The notes below the pieces were generated by a model. That model saw only the letters and a list, made by a program, of their open reading frames with translations. It had not been told where the DNA came from and did no database searches. From Paracoccus spongiarum (GTDB lineage: Bacteria; Pseudomonadota; Alphaproteobacteria; Rhodobacterales; Rhodobacteraceae), in assembly GCF_030732095.1 (NCBI RefSeq), contig NZ_JAVAMQ010000005.1, positions 124,001 to 188,000 on the forward strand: 64,000 nucleotides of DNA. The letters are read 5' to 3'. Position numbers and translations under genes: made by a program. Position 1 is the first letter of the stretch, and every line of letters begins with the position of its first letter. Positions 44,043 to 51,912 of this stretch are shown here, in pieces.

Positions 44043-45350
44043 ATGACCGACCTGACACCGCGCGAGATCGTTTCGGAACTCGACCGCTTCATCATCGGGC
44101 AGAAGGACGCCAAGCGGTCGGTGGCCGTGGCGCTGCGCAACCGGTGGCGGCGCAAGCGGCTGGATGACGACCTGCGCGACGAGGTCTATCCCAAGAACAT
44201 CCTGATGATCGGGCCGACCGGTGTCGGCAAGACCGAGATCAGCCGGAGGCTGGCGCGGCTGGCCAATGCGCCCTTCATCAAGGTCGAGGCGACCAAGTTC
44301 ACCGAGGTCGGCTATGTCGGCCGCGATGTCGAGCAGATCATCCGCGACCTGGTCGACGCGGCGGTGATAGACACCCGGCAGCGCATGCGCGAGGAGGTGA
44401 AGGCCCGCGCCCACAGGGCCGCCGAGGAGCGAGTCGTCGAGGCGCTGGCCGGCGAGGGCGCGCGCGAGGCCACGCGGCAGATGTTCCGCGACAAGCTGAA
44501 GCGGGGCGAGCTGGACGCCACGGTGATCGAGCTGGAGATGCAGGATCACTCGAACCCTCTGGGCGGGATGGAGATTTCCGGCCAGCCAGGCGCCAGCCTG
44601 GGCGGCATGATGGACCTGTCGGGGCTGATGAAGGCCTTTGGCGGGCGCCGGGTGCGCCGCAAGGTGAGCGTGGCGGAAAGCTATGAGCTGCTGATCGCCG
44701 AGGAGGCCGACAAGCTTCTGGATGATGATGCCGTGAAGGCGGCCGCGCTGGACTCGGTGCAGCAGAACGGCATCGTCTTCATCGACGAGATCGACAAGGT
44801 CTGCGCCCGCGCCGAGGCGCGCGGGGGCGATGTCAGCCGCGAAGGGGTGCAGCGCGACCTGCTGCCGTTGATCGAGGGCACGACCGTCAGCACCAAATAC
44901 GGCGCGGTCAGGACAGACCACATCCTGTTCATCGCCTCGGGCGCCTTTCACGTCGCCAAGCCGAGCGATCTTCTGCCCGAGCTTCAGGGCCGGCTGCCGA
45001 TCCGGGTCGAGTTGCGGGCGCTGACCGAGGCGGATTTCATTCGCATCCTGACCGAGACAGACAACGCGCTGACCCGGCAATACACCGCGCTGATGGCGAC
45101 CGAGGGCGTTGATGTGAGCTTCACCGATGACGGGATCGCCGCGCTGGCGCGGATTGCGGCCGAGGTGAATGCCTCGGTCGAGAATATCGGCGCGCGGCGG
45201 CTTTACACGGTCATCGAGCGGGTCTTCGAGGAGCTGTCCTTCACCGCGCCCGACCAGCAGGGCCAGTCGGTCAGTGTCGATGGCGCCTATGTCGAGCGGT
45301 ATCTGGGGGATCTGGCGCGCTCGGCCGATCTGTCGCGATACGTCCTGTAG
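44043..45350 (+). CDS. hslU: ATP-dependent protease ATPase subunit HslU
   Basis: AAA+ unfoldase that feeds substrates into HslV. The 435-residue protein has [21 protein letters not shown], Walker A GPTGVGKT (57-64), the pore loop GYVGRD, Walker [10 protein letters not shown], and sensor [11 protein letters not shown]. The middle I-domain spans about residues 110-230. AGGAGG lies upstream of the ATG at 44043. The C-terminus DLSRYVL is the HslV-docking tail. Confidence 0.96.
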   Translation: MTDLTPREIVSELDRFIIGQKDAKRSVAVALRNRWRRKRLDDDLRDEVYPKNILMIGPTGVGKTEISRRLARLANAPFIKVEATKFTEVGYVGRDVEQIIRDLVDAAVIDTRQRMREEVKARAHRAAEERVVEALAGEGAREATRQMFRDKLKRGELDATVIELEMQDHSNPLGGMEISGQPGASLGGMMDLSGLMKAFGGRRVRRKVSVAESYELLIAEEADKLLDDDAVKAAALDSVQQNGIVFIDEIDKVCARAEARGGDVSREGVQRDLLPLIEGTTVSTKYGAVRTDHILFIASGAFHVAKPSDLLPELQGRLPIRVELRALTEADFIRILTETDNALTRQYTALMATEGVDVSFTDDGIAALARIAAEVNASVENIGARRLYTVIERVFEELSFTAPDQQGQSVSVDGAYVERYLGDLARSADLSRYVL

Positions 45351-45376
45351 CCGGGCGGGGAACCCGAGGGCGCCGT

Positions 45377-45393
45377 GGGGGGTTGGCCCCCGG
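45377..45393 (+). terminator. Weak hairpin after hslU
   Basis: GGGGG at 45378-45382 can pair with CCCCC at 45387-45391 around a TTGG loop, 28 nt after the hslU stop and 21 nt before the small membrane protein. No T-run follows. It could be a partial terminator. Confidence 0.3.
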
Positions 45394-45413
45394 TTCAGCA
45401 AAGGGAAGCGGTC

Positions 45414-45593
45414 ATGGAATACATCTTCGGCATCATCATCTTCGCGCTGGATGTCTGGGCGATCGCCTCGGTCATCAACACGCGCGAATCGACCGGGACC
45501 AAGATCCTGTGGATCGCGCTGATCGCCATCCTGCCGGTGCTTGGCCTGATCATCTGGTATTTCGCCGGGCCGAAGGCGAATTATTCGCGCTGA
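45414..45593 (+). CDS. Small membrane protein of the PLDc_N (phospholipase D N-terminal) family
   Basis: A 59-residue protein with two hydrophobic segments: EYIFGIIIFALDVWAIASVI (residues 2-21) and ILWIALIAILPVLGLIIWYF (residues 32-51). The RESTGTKILWIALI...LGLIIWYFAGP arrangement is that of the PLDc_N family of small inner-membrane proteins. Its role is unknown. AAGGGAAG precedes the ATG at 45414. Being short, it is easily missed by automated callers. Confidence 0.78.
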   Translation: MEYIFGIIIFALDVWAIASVINTRESTGTKILWIALIAILPVLGLIIWYFAGPKANYSR

Positions 45594-45615
45594 GCGTCGC
45601 GCGGCCCGCCGGACG

Positions 45616-46221
45616 TCACTGTCCTGCGGGCCGCCGCAGATAGATATAATAGGCGCCGTCGCCGCCGTGGCGGAAATGGGCGGGCGCAACCTGCTGGACG
45701 GCCGCTGCCAGCGGCGCGGCGTGAAGCCAGTGGGGCACCTGGTGGCGCAGCGCGCCCGGGCGCGTCGGCAGCGGTCCGTGGTCGCCGCGACCCTTGCCGG
45801 TGATCACCAGCACCAGCCGGTCGCCGCGTGCATGGCAGGACAGCACGAAGCGGATCAGTTCGGGATGGGCCTCGGCCAGCGTCATGCCGTGCAGGTCAAG
45901 CCGCGCCTGAGGCCGCAGCTTGCCCTGCGTCATGCGGCGATGCAGCTTGCTGTCCATGCGCCGAGGCGCGGTCGCGAGACGCTCGGCCGGGCCGGGCGCG
46001 CGGCTGACCAGCGGACCGGGTGCGGGAGCGGTCTCGCCCACCCGGAAGCGCGGCCAGGCCGCCGGCGGGGCCGCGTCGGCGGCAGGGCGCGGGCCCGGGG
46101 CGGGATCCGCCTGCGGCGGGCGATGCGGGGCTGCGGGCGCCACAAGGGGTGTGGCGCTGCGGGCCACATGCGACCACAGGTCCTGTTCCTCGGGGGTGAG
46201 GCCCCTCCGGCGCCGGCCCAT
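45616..46221 (-). CDS. Smr-domain protein
   Basis: A 201-residue protein with an N-terminal proline/alanine-rich, probably disordered half and a C-terminal Smr domain. The domain shows RLDLHGMTLAEAHPELIRF, VLVITGKGRGDHGP and GDGAYYIYLRR. Smr domains bind nucleic acid, and several nick DNA or cleave RNA. It starts with an ATGA overlap with the Tim44-like gene upstream. MutS2 is excluded by the absence of ATPase domains. Confidence 0.87.
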   Translation of the reverse strand: MGRRRRGLTPEEQDLWSHVARSATPLVAPAAPHRPPQADPAPGPRPAADAAPPAAWPRFRVGETAPAPGPLVSRAPGPAERLATAPRRMDSKLHRRMTQGKLRPQARLDLHGMTLAEAHPELIRFVLSCHARGDRLVLVITGKGRGDHGPLPTRPGALRHQVPHWLHAAPLAAAVQQVAPAHFRHGGDGAYYIYLRRPAGQ

Positions 46222-46877
46222 CAGCCGGTCGCGACCAGCTGCCAGTTCGGATCGTCCTGACCCATCGGCCGCGCGAAGGTCCACACGTCGCGCTGCTTGC
46301 GGGCCGCCTTGGGATCGCCCTCGACGACATTGCCCGAGGCGTCGCGGGTCGCGGCGATCATCTCGGCGACGAAGCGCACCGAAATCTCGGCCATGCCGGT
46401 CTGCGGGTCGAATTCGGCCCCGGTCAGGGTCGTCTCGCGGATGCCCAGAAACTGCGCCTCGACGGTCTGGCCCTGCGCCGCGCGGGCGTCGATCACGCTG
46501 CGGAACGCCTCGGCCACGGGTTCGGCGAGGAAGGGGCGCACCTCGGACAGATCGCCCCGTTCGAACGCCATCAGGATCATCTCGTAGGCCTGCTTGGCGC
46601 CGCCCAGGAAATCCTGCACGCCGAAGGAGGGTTCGGCCCGCTTCATCTGCGCCAGCGCGGCGGCGGCGGGGCTTGCGGCATCGACCAGATCGACGATGTC
46701 GTGATCGACCTCCTCGGCCGTCCCTTCGATCACCTCGAAGCGGCGGCGTTGCGGATCGGCGCTTTCGACCTTGGGCGGCTCGAACCCGTCGCGCGTGCCT
46801 AGGACGTTGCGCAGGCGCAGGATCAGGAAGATCGCGATCGCGGCCAGCACAAGCAACTGGATCAGCGGGTTGGACAT
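46221..46877 (-). CDS. Tim44-domain membrane-anchored protein
   Basis: A 218-residue protein with one N-terminal membrane anchor (PLIQLLVLAAIAIFLILRLR) and a C-terminal Tim44-like domain (FGVQDFLGGAKQAYEMILMAFERGD...FRSVIDARAAQG). In alphaproteobacteria such proteins (TimA) have been linked to membrane protein assembly. It is cotranscribed with the Smr gene. I chose the ATG at 46877 because the anchor starts directly there; a longer upstream frame has no family support. It is divergent from fxsA. Confidence 0.87.
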   Translation of the reverse strand: MSNPLIQLLVLAAIAIFLILRLRNVLGTRDGFEPPKVESADPQRRRFEVIEGTAEEVDHDIVDLVDAASPAAAALAQMKRAEPSFGVQDFLGGAKQAYEMILMAFERGDLSEVRPFLAEPVAEAFRSVIDARAAQGQTVEAQFLGIRETTLTGAEFDPQTGMAEISVRFVAEMIAATRDASGNVVEGDPKAARKQRDVWTFARPMGQDDPNWQLVATG

Positions 46878-46928
46878 CGTCTCGGCCTCGATTGTGACAG
46901 GTCTGTTGGTATCGACTTCGTTGTTTCC

Positions 46929-46957
46929 TATGTAGGGATGGGGCCGGGGCAAGTCCA
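46929..46957 (-). promoter_or_regulatory. Candidate sigma-70 promoter of the Tim44-like gene
   Basis: On the - strand, TGGACT (46957-46952) and TACATA (46934-46929) are spaced 17 nt apart, 51 nt upstream of the start. It lies in the 109-nt divergent gap shared with fxsA. Confidence 0.35.
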
Positions 46958-46986
46958 GTTTGCGGACCGGCAGGAAGGAAGATCGC

Positions 46987-47541
46987 ATGTGGCTTTTCTG
47001 GGTATTCGTGGCGGTGCCCATCATCGAGATCGCCCTGTTCATTCAGGTCGGCGGATGGATCGGGCTTTGGCCGACACTTGCCATCGTGATCCTGACGGCG
47101 CTGGTGGGCACCGCGCTGATGCGCAGCCAGGGCGCCCATGCTTGGGCCGAGGTCCAGTCCAGCTTCAACGAGCTGCGCGACCCGACGCGGCCGCTGGCGC
47201 ATGGGGTGATGATCCTGGTGGCGGGGATGCTGCTGCTGACGCCGGGGTTCTTTACCGACACGATGGGGCTGTTGCTGCTGATCCCGGCGGTGCGCGACGC
47301 GGTCATGCGTCATCTGGCGCGGCGCATCCGCATCACCCGCGTGCAGATGAGCGCGTCGGGGATGCGCCGCGATCCGCACCGGCCACCCTATGGCGAGGGC
47401 GTGATCGACGGCGACTACGTCGTCGAGGACGATCCAGCCCCGCACGGCGCGACCCGGCGCCCGCCCGACATGGCCGACCCCGATGTGGCGGATCAGTCTT
47501 CGGCGCCGCGCGCCGGTGGCTCGGGCTGGACGCGCCATTGA
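46987..47541 (+). CDS. fxsA: FxsA-family membrane protein
   Basis: A 184-residue inner-membrane protein of the FxsA family, known from E. coli as a suppressor of F-plasmid exclusion of phage T7. The N-terminus MWLFWVFVAVPIIEIALFIQ and the LWPTLAIVILTALVGTALMR segment are membrane helices. A third, VMILVAGMLLLTPGFFTDTMG, carries the conserved TPGFxTD motif. The C-terminal 60 residues are hydrophilic and cytoplasmic. Its normal physiological role is unclear. Confidence 0.88.
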   Translation: MWLFWVFVAVPIIEIALFIQVGGWIGLWPTLAIVILTALVGTALMRSQGAHAWAEVQSSFNELRDPTRPLAHGVMILVAGMLLLTPGFFTDTMGLLLLIPAVRDAVMRHLARRIRITRVQMSASGMRRDPHRPPYGEGVIDGDYVVEDDPAPHGATRRPPDMADPDVADQSSAPRAGGSGWTRH

Positions 47542-47598
47542 GGCCGGGTCGTGCTGCTGATAGAAGCGGCGCCAAAGCCGAACCCGCGAGGTAGAGAC

Positions 47599-48105
47599 AT
47601 GGCAGACGAGACCACCCCCAACGGCGAGGCCGCCGCGCAACCCGCCGTGCGGATGCAGATCCTGGCGCAGTATATCCGCGACCTGTCCTTCGAGAACGCG
47701 GTCGCGACCAAGGGCGCGCCGCAGGGCGACGTGCAGCCCGAGATGACGGTGCAGGTCAGCCTCGATGCCCGCAAGCGCGGCAGCGAGCATCAATACGAGA
47801 TCATCTCGAAGTTCCGCGTCACCTCGACCAACAAGGCCGACGGCCAGACGATGTTCCTGGCCGAGCTGGATTACGGCGGGGTCTTCCACATCGAGGGCGT
47901 GCCGGACGAGCAGCTGCACCCCTTCCTGATGATCGAATGCCCGCGGATGCTGTTTCCCTTCGTGCGGCGGATCATCTCTGACCTGACCCGCGACGGCGGC
48001 TTCCCGCCCTTCAACATGGATCCGGTCGATTTCGTGGCGCTTTACCGTCAGGAACTGGCGCGTCGCGCACAGGCGCAGGCGCCTGCGGATCAGAAGCTGT
48101 CCTGA
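47599..48105 (+). CDS. secB: Protein-export chaperone SecB
   Basis: Tetrameric cytosolic chaperone that keeps precursors unfolded for SecA. The 168-residue protein has the core QILAQYIRDLSFENA, EYEIISKFRV (here QYEIISKFRVT), LAELDYGGVFHIEGVP and the conserved MIECPRMLFPFVRRIISDLTRDGGFPPF. The ATG at 47599 was chosen because of the conserved N-terminal spacing. It follows fxsA after 57 nt and precedes an HD-domain gene. Confidence 0.95.
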   Translation: MADETTPNGEAAAQPAVRMQILAQYIRDLSFENAVATKGAPQGDVQPEMTVQVSLDARKRGSEHQYEIISKFRVTSTNKADGQTMFLAELDYGGVFHIEGVPDEQLHPFLMIECPRMLFPFVRRIISDLTRDGGFPPFNMDPVDFVALYRQELARRAQAQAPADQKLS

Positions 48106-48123
48106 CGGCCCGGACGGCCCGCG

Positions 48124-48735
48124 ATGCCGCCGCGCCGCCCGCCCCGCGCCTGGCAGCGGATGCTGTCGGGCCGTCGCCTCGACCTGCTTGACCCGACGCC
48201 CTTCGACATAGAGATCGAGGACATCGCCCACGGGCTTGCCTTCGTTGCGCGCTGGAACGGCCAGACGCGCGGCGACTGGCCCTATTCCGTGGCCGAACAT
48301 TCCCTGCTGGTCGAGACGATCTTCACCCGCCAGAACGAGGGGATTGCCCCGTCCTGGCGGCTGGCCGCGCTGCTGCATGACGCGCCGGAATATGTGATCG
48401 GGGACATGATCTCGCCGGTCAAATCGGCACTTGGCCACGAATATGGCGCGATGGACGAACGCATTTCCGCAGCGGTGCATCGCCGTTTCGGCCTTCCCGC
48501 CGCCCTGCCCGCGCCGATCAAGAAACGCATCAAGCTGGCAGATCGCGTGTCGGCGCGGCTCGAGGCGGTGCAGATCGCGGGGTTCAGCATGAGCGAGGCA
48601 ACCCGGCTTTTTCCGCTGCAGGACGCGGACCTGATCTCGGGGCTGGAAATCGCGCTGCGCGCACCGCGGGAAGTTCGCGCCGCGTTTCTTGACCGATTTG
48701 CCGAATTGATCGCGCTGATCGACGGCCGAAATTAA
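48124..48735 (+). CDS. HD-domain hydrolase (YfbR-like)
   Basis: A 203-residue metal-dependent phosphohydrolase. The HD signature is ALLHDAPEYVIGDMISPVKSA. An upstream histidine in YSVAEHSLLVE and a downstream aspartate in KLADRVSARLEA complete the expected metal set. Related YfbR is a 5'-deoxynucleotidase; many alphaproteobacterial homologues are uncharacterised. It follows secB by 18 nt and is probably in the same unit. It converges on hvrA. Confidence 0.85.
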   Translation: MPPRRPPRAWQRMLSGRRLDLLDPTPFDIEIEDIAHGLAFVARWNGQTRGDWPYSVAEHSLLVETIFTRQNEGIAPSWRLAALLHDAPEYVIGDMISPVKSALGHEYGAMDERISAAVHRRFGLPAALPAPIKKRIKLADRVSARLEAVQIAGFSMSEATRLFPLQDADLISGLEIALRAPREVRAAFLDRFAELIALIDGRN

Positions 48736-48756
48736 GGCATATTAATAAATTCGGAA

Positions 48757-48774
48757 GGGCCGGAACCACGGCCC
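48757..48774. terminator. Hairpin between convergent HD gene and hvrA
   Basis: GGGCCG at 48757-48762 pairs with CGGCCC at 48769-48774 around a GAACCA loop. It sits in the 52-nt gap between two convergent genes and could act for either strand. No clear T-run follows. Confidence 0.4.
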
Positions 48775-48787
48775 GCCCGACGGGTAT

Positions 48788-49099
48788 TCAGATCAGCAGA
48801 TCTTCAAGCTGCTTGCCCTCTTCCAGATTTTCCTGCACCCAACGCGGCTTGCGTCCGCGCCCGGTCCAAGTCATCGTCGGATCGTCGGGATTGGCGTATT
48901 TCGGCGGCACGGTCCCGACGCGCCGCGGCTTGCCGCCGGTCAGATCGGCAAGATTGAAGCCATGGACGCGCGCGGCTTCCTCGATCGCATTGAGCGCCTC
49001 GCGCCGCTTGCGATCCTCATAGGAATTGATCGCCCGGTCCAGTTTCGCCCGCAAATCCCGCATTTCCTTTAGGGTCATCTTATCAAAGTCGATGTTCAT
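48788..49099 (-). CDS. hvrA: H-NS-family regulator, HvrA homologue
   Basis: A 103-residue nucleoid-type regulator. The N-terminal half (residues 1-45) is a charged helical oligomerisation region. The C-terminal DNA-binding motif reads YANPDDPTMTWTGRGRKPRW, the family signature. In Rhodobacter capsulatus, hvrA sits directly beside regA, as here, and tunes photosynthesis and redox genes. Spacing to regA is 75 nt of AT-rich DNA that holds its own promoter candidate. Confidence 0.85.
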   Translation of the reverse strand: MNIDFDKMTLKEMRDLRAKLDRAINSYEDRKRREALNAIEEAARVHGFNLADLTGGKPRRVGTVPPKYANPDDPTMTWTGRGRKPRWVQENLEEGKQLEDLLI

Positions 49100-49129
49100 T
49101 GCTTTTTGTCCGCCAACATGGATGTAACA

Positions 49130-49157
49130 AATCTATATTAGCCGCCAAAAGTTTCAA
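49130..49157 (-). promoter_or_regulatory. Candidate promoter of hvrA
   Basis: On the - strand, TTGAAA (49157-49152) and TAGATT (49135-49130) are separated by 16 nt, about 30 nt upstream of the hvrA ATG. The region is markedly AT-richer than its surroundings. Confidence 0.4.
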
Positions 49158-49174
49158 GCCGTTTATGCGAAAGC

Positions 49175-49729
49175 CTAGCGCGGACCGCGTTTGGCAAGAA
49201 TTCGCTGAAGCGTCCTGCGATGCATATGCAGGCGCCGCGCGGTTTCGCTGACATTACGGTCGCACTGCTCGTAAACCCGTTGAATATGTTCCCATCTGAC
49301 CCGATCCGCCGACATCGGGTTTTCCGGCGGCGGCGGCAGCAAGTCGCCGGTCGCCAGCAGCGCCGAGGTGACGTCATTGGCGTCCGCGGGCTTGGCCAGA
49401 TAGTCGGTCGCGCCCATCTTCACCGCCGCAACGGCTGTCGCGATCGCGCCATAGCCGGTCAGCACGATGATCCGCGCGTCCTCGCGCGAATCGCGCAGCG
49501 CCTCGACCACGTCCAGCCCGTTGCCATCCTCGAGCCGCAGGTCGATGACGGCGTAGGCGGGCGGCTGGTCGGCGATCAGGCGCATCGCCTCGGCCACGCT
49601 CAGCGCGGTGCGGGTCTGGAAGCCGCGCTTCTCCATCGCGCGGGCAAGGCGCATCAGGAAGGTCTCGTCATCATCCACCAGCAGCAGCGAGGCGTCCGCG
49701 CCGATCTGGAGATCCGTCTGCCCGGTCAT
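49175..49729 (-). CDS. regA: Redox response regulator RegA (PrrA/ActR)
   Basis: A 184-residue response regulator. The receiver domain (residues 12-130) has the acidic pair in LLLVDDDE and the phosphate acceptor Asp63 in VIDLRLEDG. The Fis-type HTH (residues 140-184) is NVSETARRLHMHRRTLQRIL. It is the partner of the RegB kinase encoded next door and controls genes for respiration, CO2/N2 fixation and related redox balance in this family. AGGAGG lies 6 nt upstream of the ATG at 49729; an upstream frame was rejected for that reason. Its leader carries one arm of a 28-bp inverted repeat. Confidence 0.95.
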   Translation of the reverse strand: MTGQTDLQIGADASLLLVDDDETFLMRLARAMEKRGFQTRTALSVAEAMRLIADQPPAYAVIDLRLEDGNGLDVVEALRDSREDARIIVLTGYGAIATAVAAVKMGATDYLAKPADANDVTSALLATGDLLPPPPENPMSADRVRWEHIQRVYEQCDRNVSETARRLHMHRRTLQRILAKRGPR

Positions 49730-49776
49730 CGCATTCCTCCTTTGAAAGCCGACACCCGCCCTGTCGGGGGACATTG

Positions 49777-49804
49777 CGCGGCGGTGAACAAGGGCTGGCG
49801 CAAC
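49777..49804. repeat. Left arm of 28-bp perfect inverted repeat (senC-regA gap)
   Basis: Bases 49777-49804 are the exact reverse complement of 49980-50007, which lie in senC coding sequence. This arm lies in the 82-nt gap between senC and regA, 48-75 nt before the regA ATG. In a senC-regA transcript the arms could pair around a 175-nt loop. Confidence 0.85.
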
Positions 49805-49811
49805 CGCATCC

Positions 49812-50441
49812 TCACCCCGCCGCGTCGAGATAGCAGGCGACGCTGTCGGCCATGGCATCCGGGCTGGTGTTCCGCGGATAGTATTCTGCGGTCACGCTGC
49901 CCGGCAGGACCAGATAGGTGTTGGTCATGTGGTCGACCAGATAGTAGTCGTCACCCTCGGCATCATTGGCCTTGTAGTAGTTGCGCCAGCCCTTGTTCAC
50001 CGCCGCGATCTCGGCCTCGCTGCCGGTCAGCCCGACCATGTCGGCCGACATCATCGCGGTGAATTCGGCAAGCGTCTCGGGCGTGTCGCGCTTCGGGTCC
50101 ACGGTGATGAAGACCATCTGCACATCCTCGCCGCGTTCGGCCAGCAGGGCCTGCGCCTCGGCGTTGCGGGCATTGTCCAGCGGGCAGACATCCGGGCAGA
50201 AGGTATAGCCGAAATACAGCAGCGACGGACGCGCAAACACCTCGTCCGCGGTGACGCGCCGGCCATCCTGCCGCGTCAGGGTGAAATCGGTGCCGAACGC
50301 CTCCAGCCCGCCCGCCACCGCGCCCGAGCGGCACTGCGCAAAGCCGTCGGACGCCGGGGACTGCGACAGGTACAGCCCCCCCGCCACCAGCCCGATCAGG
50401 GCAAGGGCCGTTCCGGCGAACAGAAGCTTTCGGTCAGCCAT
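49812..50441 (-). CDS. senC: SCO1/SenC copper-chaperone protein
   Basis: Membrane-anchored periplasmic protein of 209 residues that helps deliver copper to the CuA site of cytochrome c oxidase. One N-terminal helix (LLFAGTALALIGLVAGGLYL) anchors it. The copper ligands are Cys82 and Cys86 (FCPDVC) and His171 (DHMTNTYLV). It lies between regB (divergent) and regA, the order known in Rhodobacter. Residues about 145-154 (AAVNKGWRN) are encoded by the right arm of the 28-bp inverted repeat. Confidence 0.93.
   Translation of the reverse strand: MADRKLLFAGTALALIGLVAGGLYLSQSPASDGFAQCRSGAVAGGLEAFGTDFTLTRQDGRRVTADEVFARPSLLYFGYTFCPDVCPLDNARNAEAQALLAERGEDVQMVFITVDPKRDTPETLAEFTAMMSADMVGLTGSEAEIAAVNKGWRNYYKANDAEGDDYYLVDHMTNTYLVLPGSVTAEYYPRNTSPDAMADSVACYLDAAG
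49980..50007. repeat. Right arm of 28-bp perfect inverted repeat (inside senC)
   Basis: Partner of the arm at 49777-49804. It codes for about residues 145-154 of SenC in frame. The identity is perfect over 28 nt and ends sharply at both sides, which suggests a recent inverted duplication or a maintained RNA structure. Confidence 0.85.
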
Positions 50442-50509
50442 GTCAGTTCCTCCGGCAGTGCAAACGCGCGCATTGATCGCCGATCAGGCGGCGGGTATCA
50501 AGGCATGCG

Positions 50510-51847
50510 ATGTCGCAGCCCGCCCAACACCCCAGCGATTCCGAGGGCCTGGCCCCGCATCCCGGCCTCACCGCGCCGCCCGAGCCGATCCGCATGCGGA
50601 CGCTGGTGCAGTTGCGCTGGGTGTCGATCGCCGGCCAGATGGCTGCGGTGATCGTCGCCTGGACCATGGGCATCGGCTTTCCCAAGGGCCCCGTGCTCGC
50701 GCTGATCGCCGCCGCGCTGGCGATGAACCTGTGGCTGTTCCTCAACCCCCCGCATCGCACATCGCCACGCCGCGCAATCGGCCAGCTGGCCTTTGACCTG
50801 GTGCAGATCTCGGCGCTGACGCTGCTGACCGGCGGCCTGTCGAACCCCTTCGCGCTGCTGATCCTCGCGCCAGTGACGGTCGCGGCCACCACGCTGAACG
50901 CACGCCAGACCATCGCCCTGGGACTGGGCACCATCACCATGATCTCGCTTGCGGCGCTGCTGGCGGTGCCGCTTCGCGACGCGACCGGCACGCAGATGCG
51001 GCTGGAGCCGCTGCTGGCGCTGGGGCACTGGGTGGCGCTGGTGATCGGGGTGGCCTTCTTTGCCGGCTATGCGCACCGCGTCACGGCCGAACTGGCGGCC
51101 ACCTCGAACGCGCTGTTCGCCACCCAGATGGCGCTGTCGCGCGAACAGCGGCTGCAGCATCTGGGCGGCGTCGTGGCCGCCGCCGCGCATGAGATGGGCA
51201 CCCCCCTTGCCACCATCAAGCTGATCGCCGGAGAGCTGGCGGACGAGCTGGACGACCGCCCGGACCTGCGGCAGGACGCGATCAGCCTGCGCGAATCGGC
51301 CGATCGCTGCGCTGCGATCCTCCGCGGCATGGGGCGGGCCGGAAAGGACGACCTGCATCTGCATGCCGCCCCCCTGCGCGCCGTTCTGGAGGATGCCGCT
51401 CAGCCCCATGCCGATCGCGGGCCGGTGGTCGAGATCCTTGCCGAAGGGCCCGACATCCGCCGCGACCCGGCGATCATCCACGCGCTGCGCAACCTGATCC
51501 AGAACGCCGTCGATTTCGCCCAAAGCCGCGTCGTCATCGAAGGCCATGCCGTCGGCGATCAGCTGATCGTGACCATCCGCGACGACGGGCCGGGCTATCC
51601 CCCCGCCCTGCTGGCGCGGATCGGCGATCCCTACCTGACCAGCCGCAAGCACCCGGCCGAACGCGGCACCTATGAGGGGATGGGGCTGGGTCTGTTCATC
51701 GCCAAGACGCTTCTGGAACGCTCGGGCGCGCGGCTTGCCTTTCAGAATGGCGGGCCGGGCGCCGTGGTGATGGTGCGCTGGCCACTGGCGCGCATCGCCA
51801 TGGACGCGCGCGCCGCACTTGGCCTGAATCCGGCATTGCCGGCGTGA
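50510..51847 (+). CDS. regB: Redox sensor histidine kinase RegB (PrrB/ActS)
   Basis: A 445-residue inner-membrane histidine kinase with about six N-terminal membrane helices. The quinone-sensing heptad GGLSNPF is at 108-114. The phospho-acceptor is His227 in AHEMGTPLATI, and the redox-active cysteine is Cys267 in ADRCAAIL, equivalent to the His225 and Cys265 of R. capsulatus RegB. The HATPase domain shows LIQNAVDFA, RDDGPGYP and GMGLGLFIAKTLLE. It is divergent from senC across 68 nt and signals to RegA. Confidence 0.96.
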   Translation: MSQPAQHPSDSEGLAPHPGLTAPPEPIRMRTLVQLRWVSIAGQMAAVIVAWTMGIGFPKGPVLALIAAALAMNLWLFLNPPHRTSPRRAIGQLAFDLVQISALTLLTGGLSNPFALLILAPVTVAATTLNARQTIALGLGTITMISLAALLAVPLRDATGTQMRLEPLLALGHWVALVIGVAFFAGYAHRVTAELAATSNALFATQMALSREQRLQHLGGVVAAAAHEMGTPLATIKLIAGELADELDDRPDLRQDAISLRESADRCAAILRGMGRAGKDDLHLHAAPLRAVLEDAAQPHADRGPVVEILAEGPDIRRDPAIIHALRNLIQNAVDFAQSRVVIEGHAVGDQLIVTIRDDGPGYPPALLARIGDPYLTSRKHPAERGTYEGMGLGLFIAKTLLERSGARLAFQNGGPGAVVMVRWPLARIAMDARAALGLNPALPA

Positions 51848-51912
51848 AAATTTAACCTTGCCTTAAGTTTTCCTGCCATATGGTCATACAAAACTTGCAA
51901 GGACCGTAGATC

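Noticed and set aside
45616..48480. Open - strand frame extending the Smr gene far upstream
   Set aside because: Only the last 201 codons carry the Smr family; upstream parts are antisense to secB, fxsA and the HD gene, and the ATG at 46221 gives the expected overlap with the Tim44-like gene.
50442..50509. Possible RegA-binding site in the senC-regB gap (GCATTGATCGCC)
   Set aside because: It fits published RegA/RegR consensus patterns only with a shift and mismatches, so I did not list it as a site.
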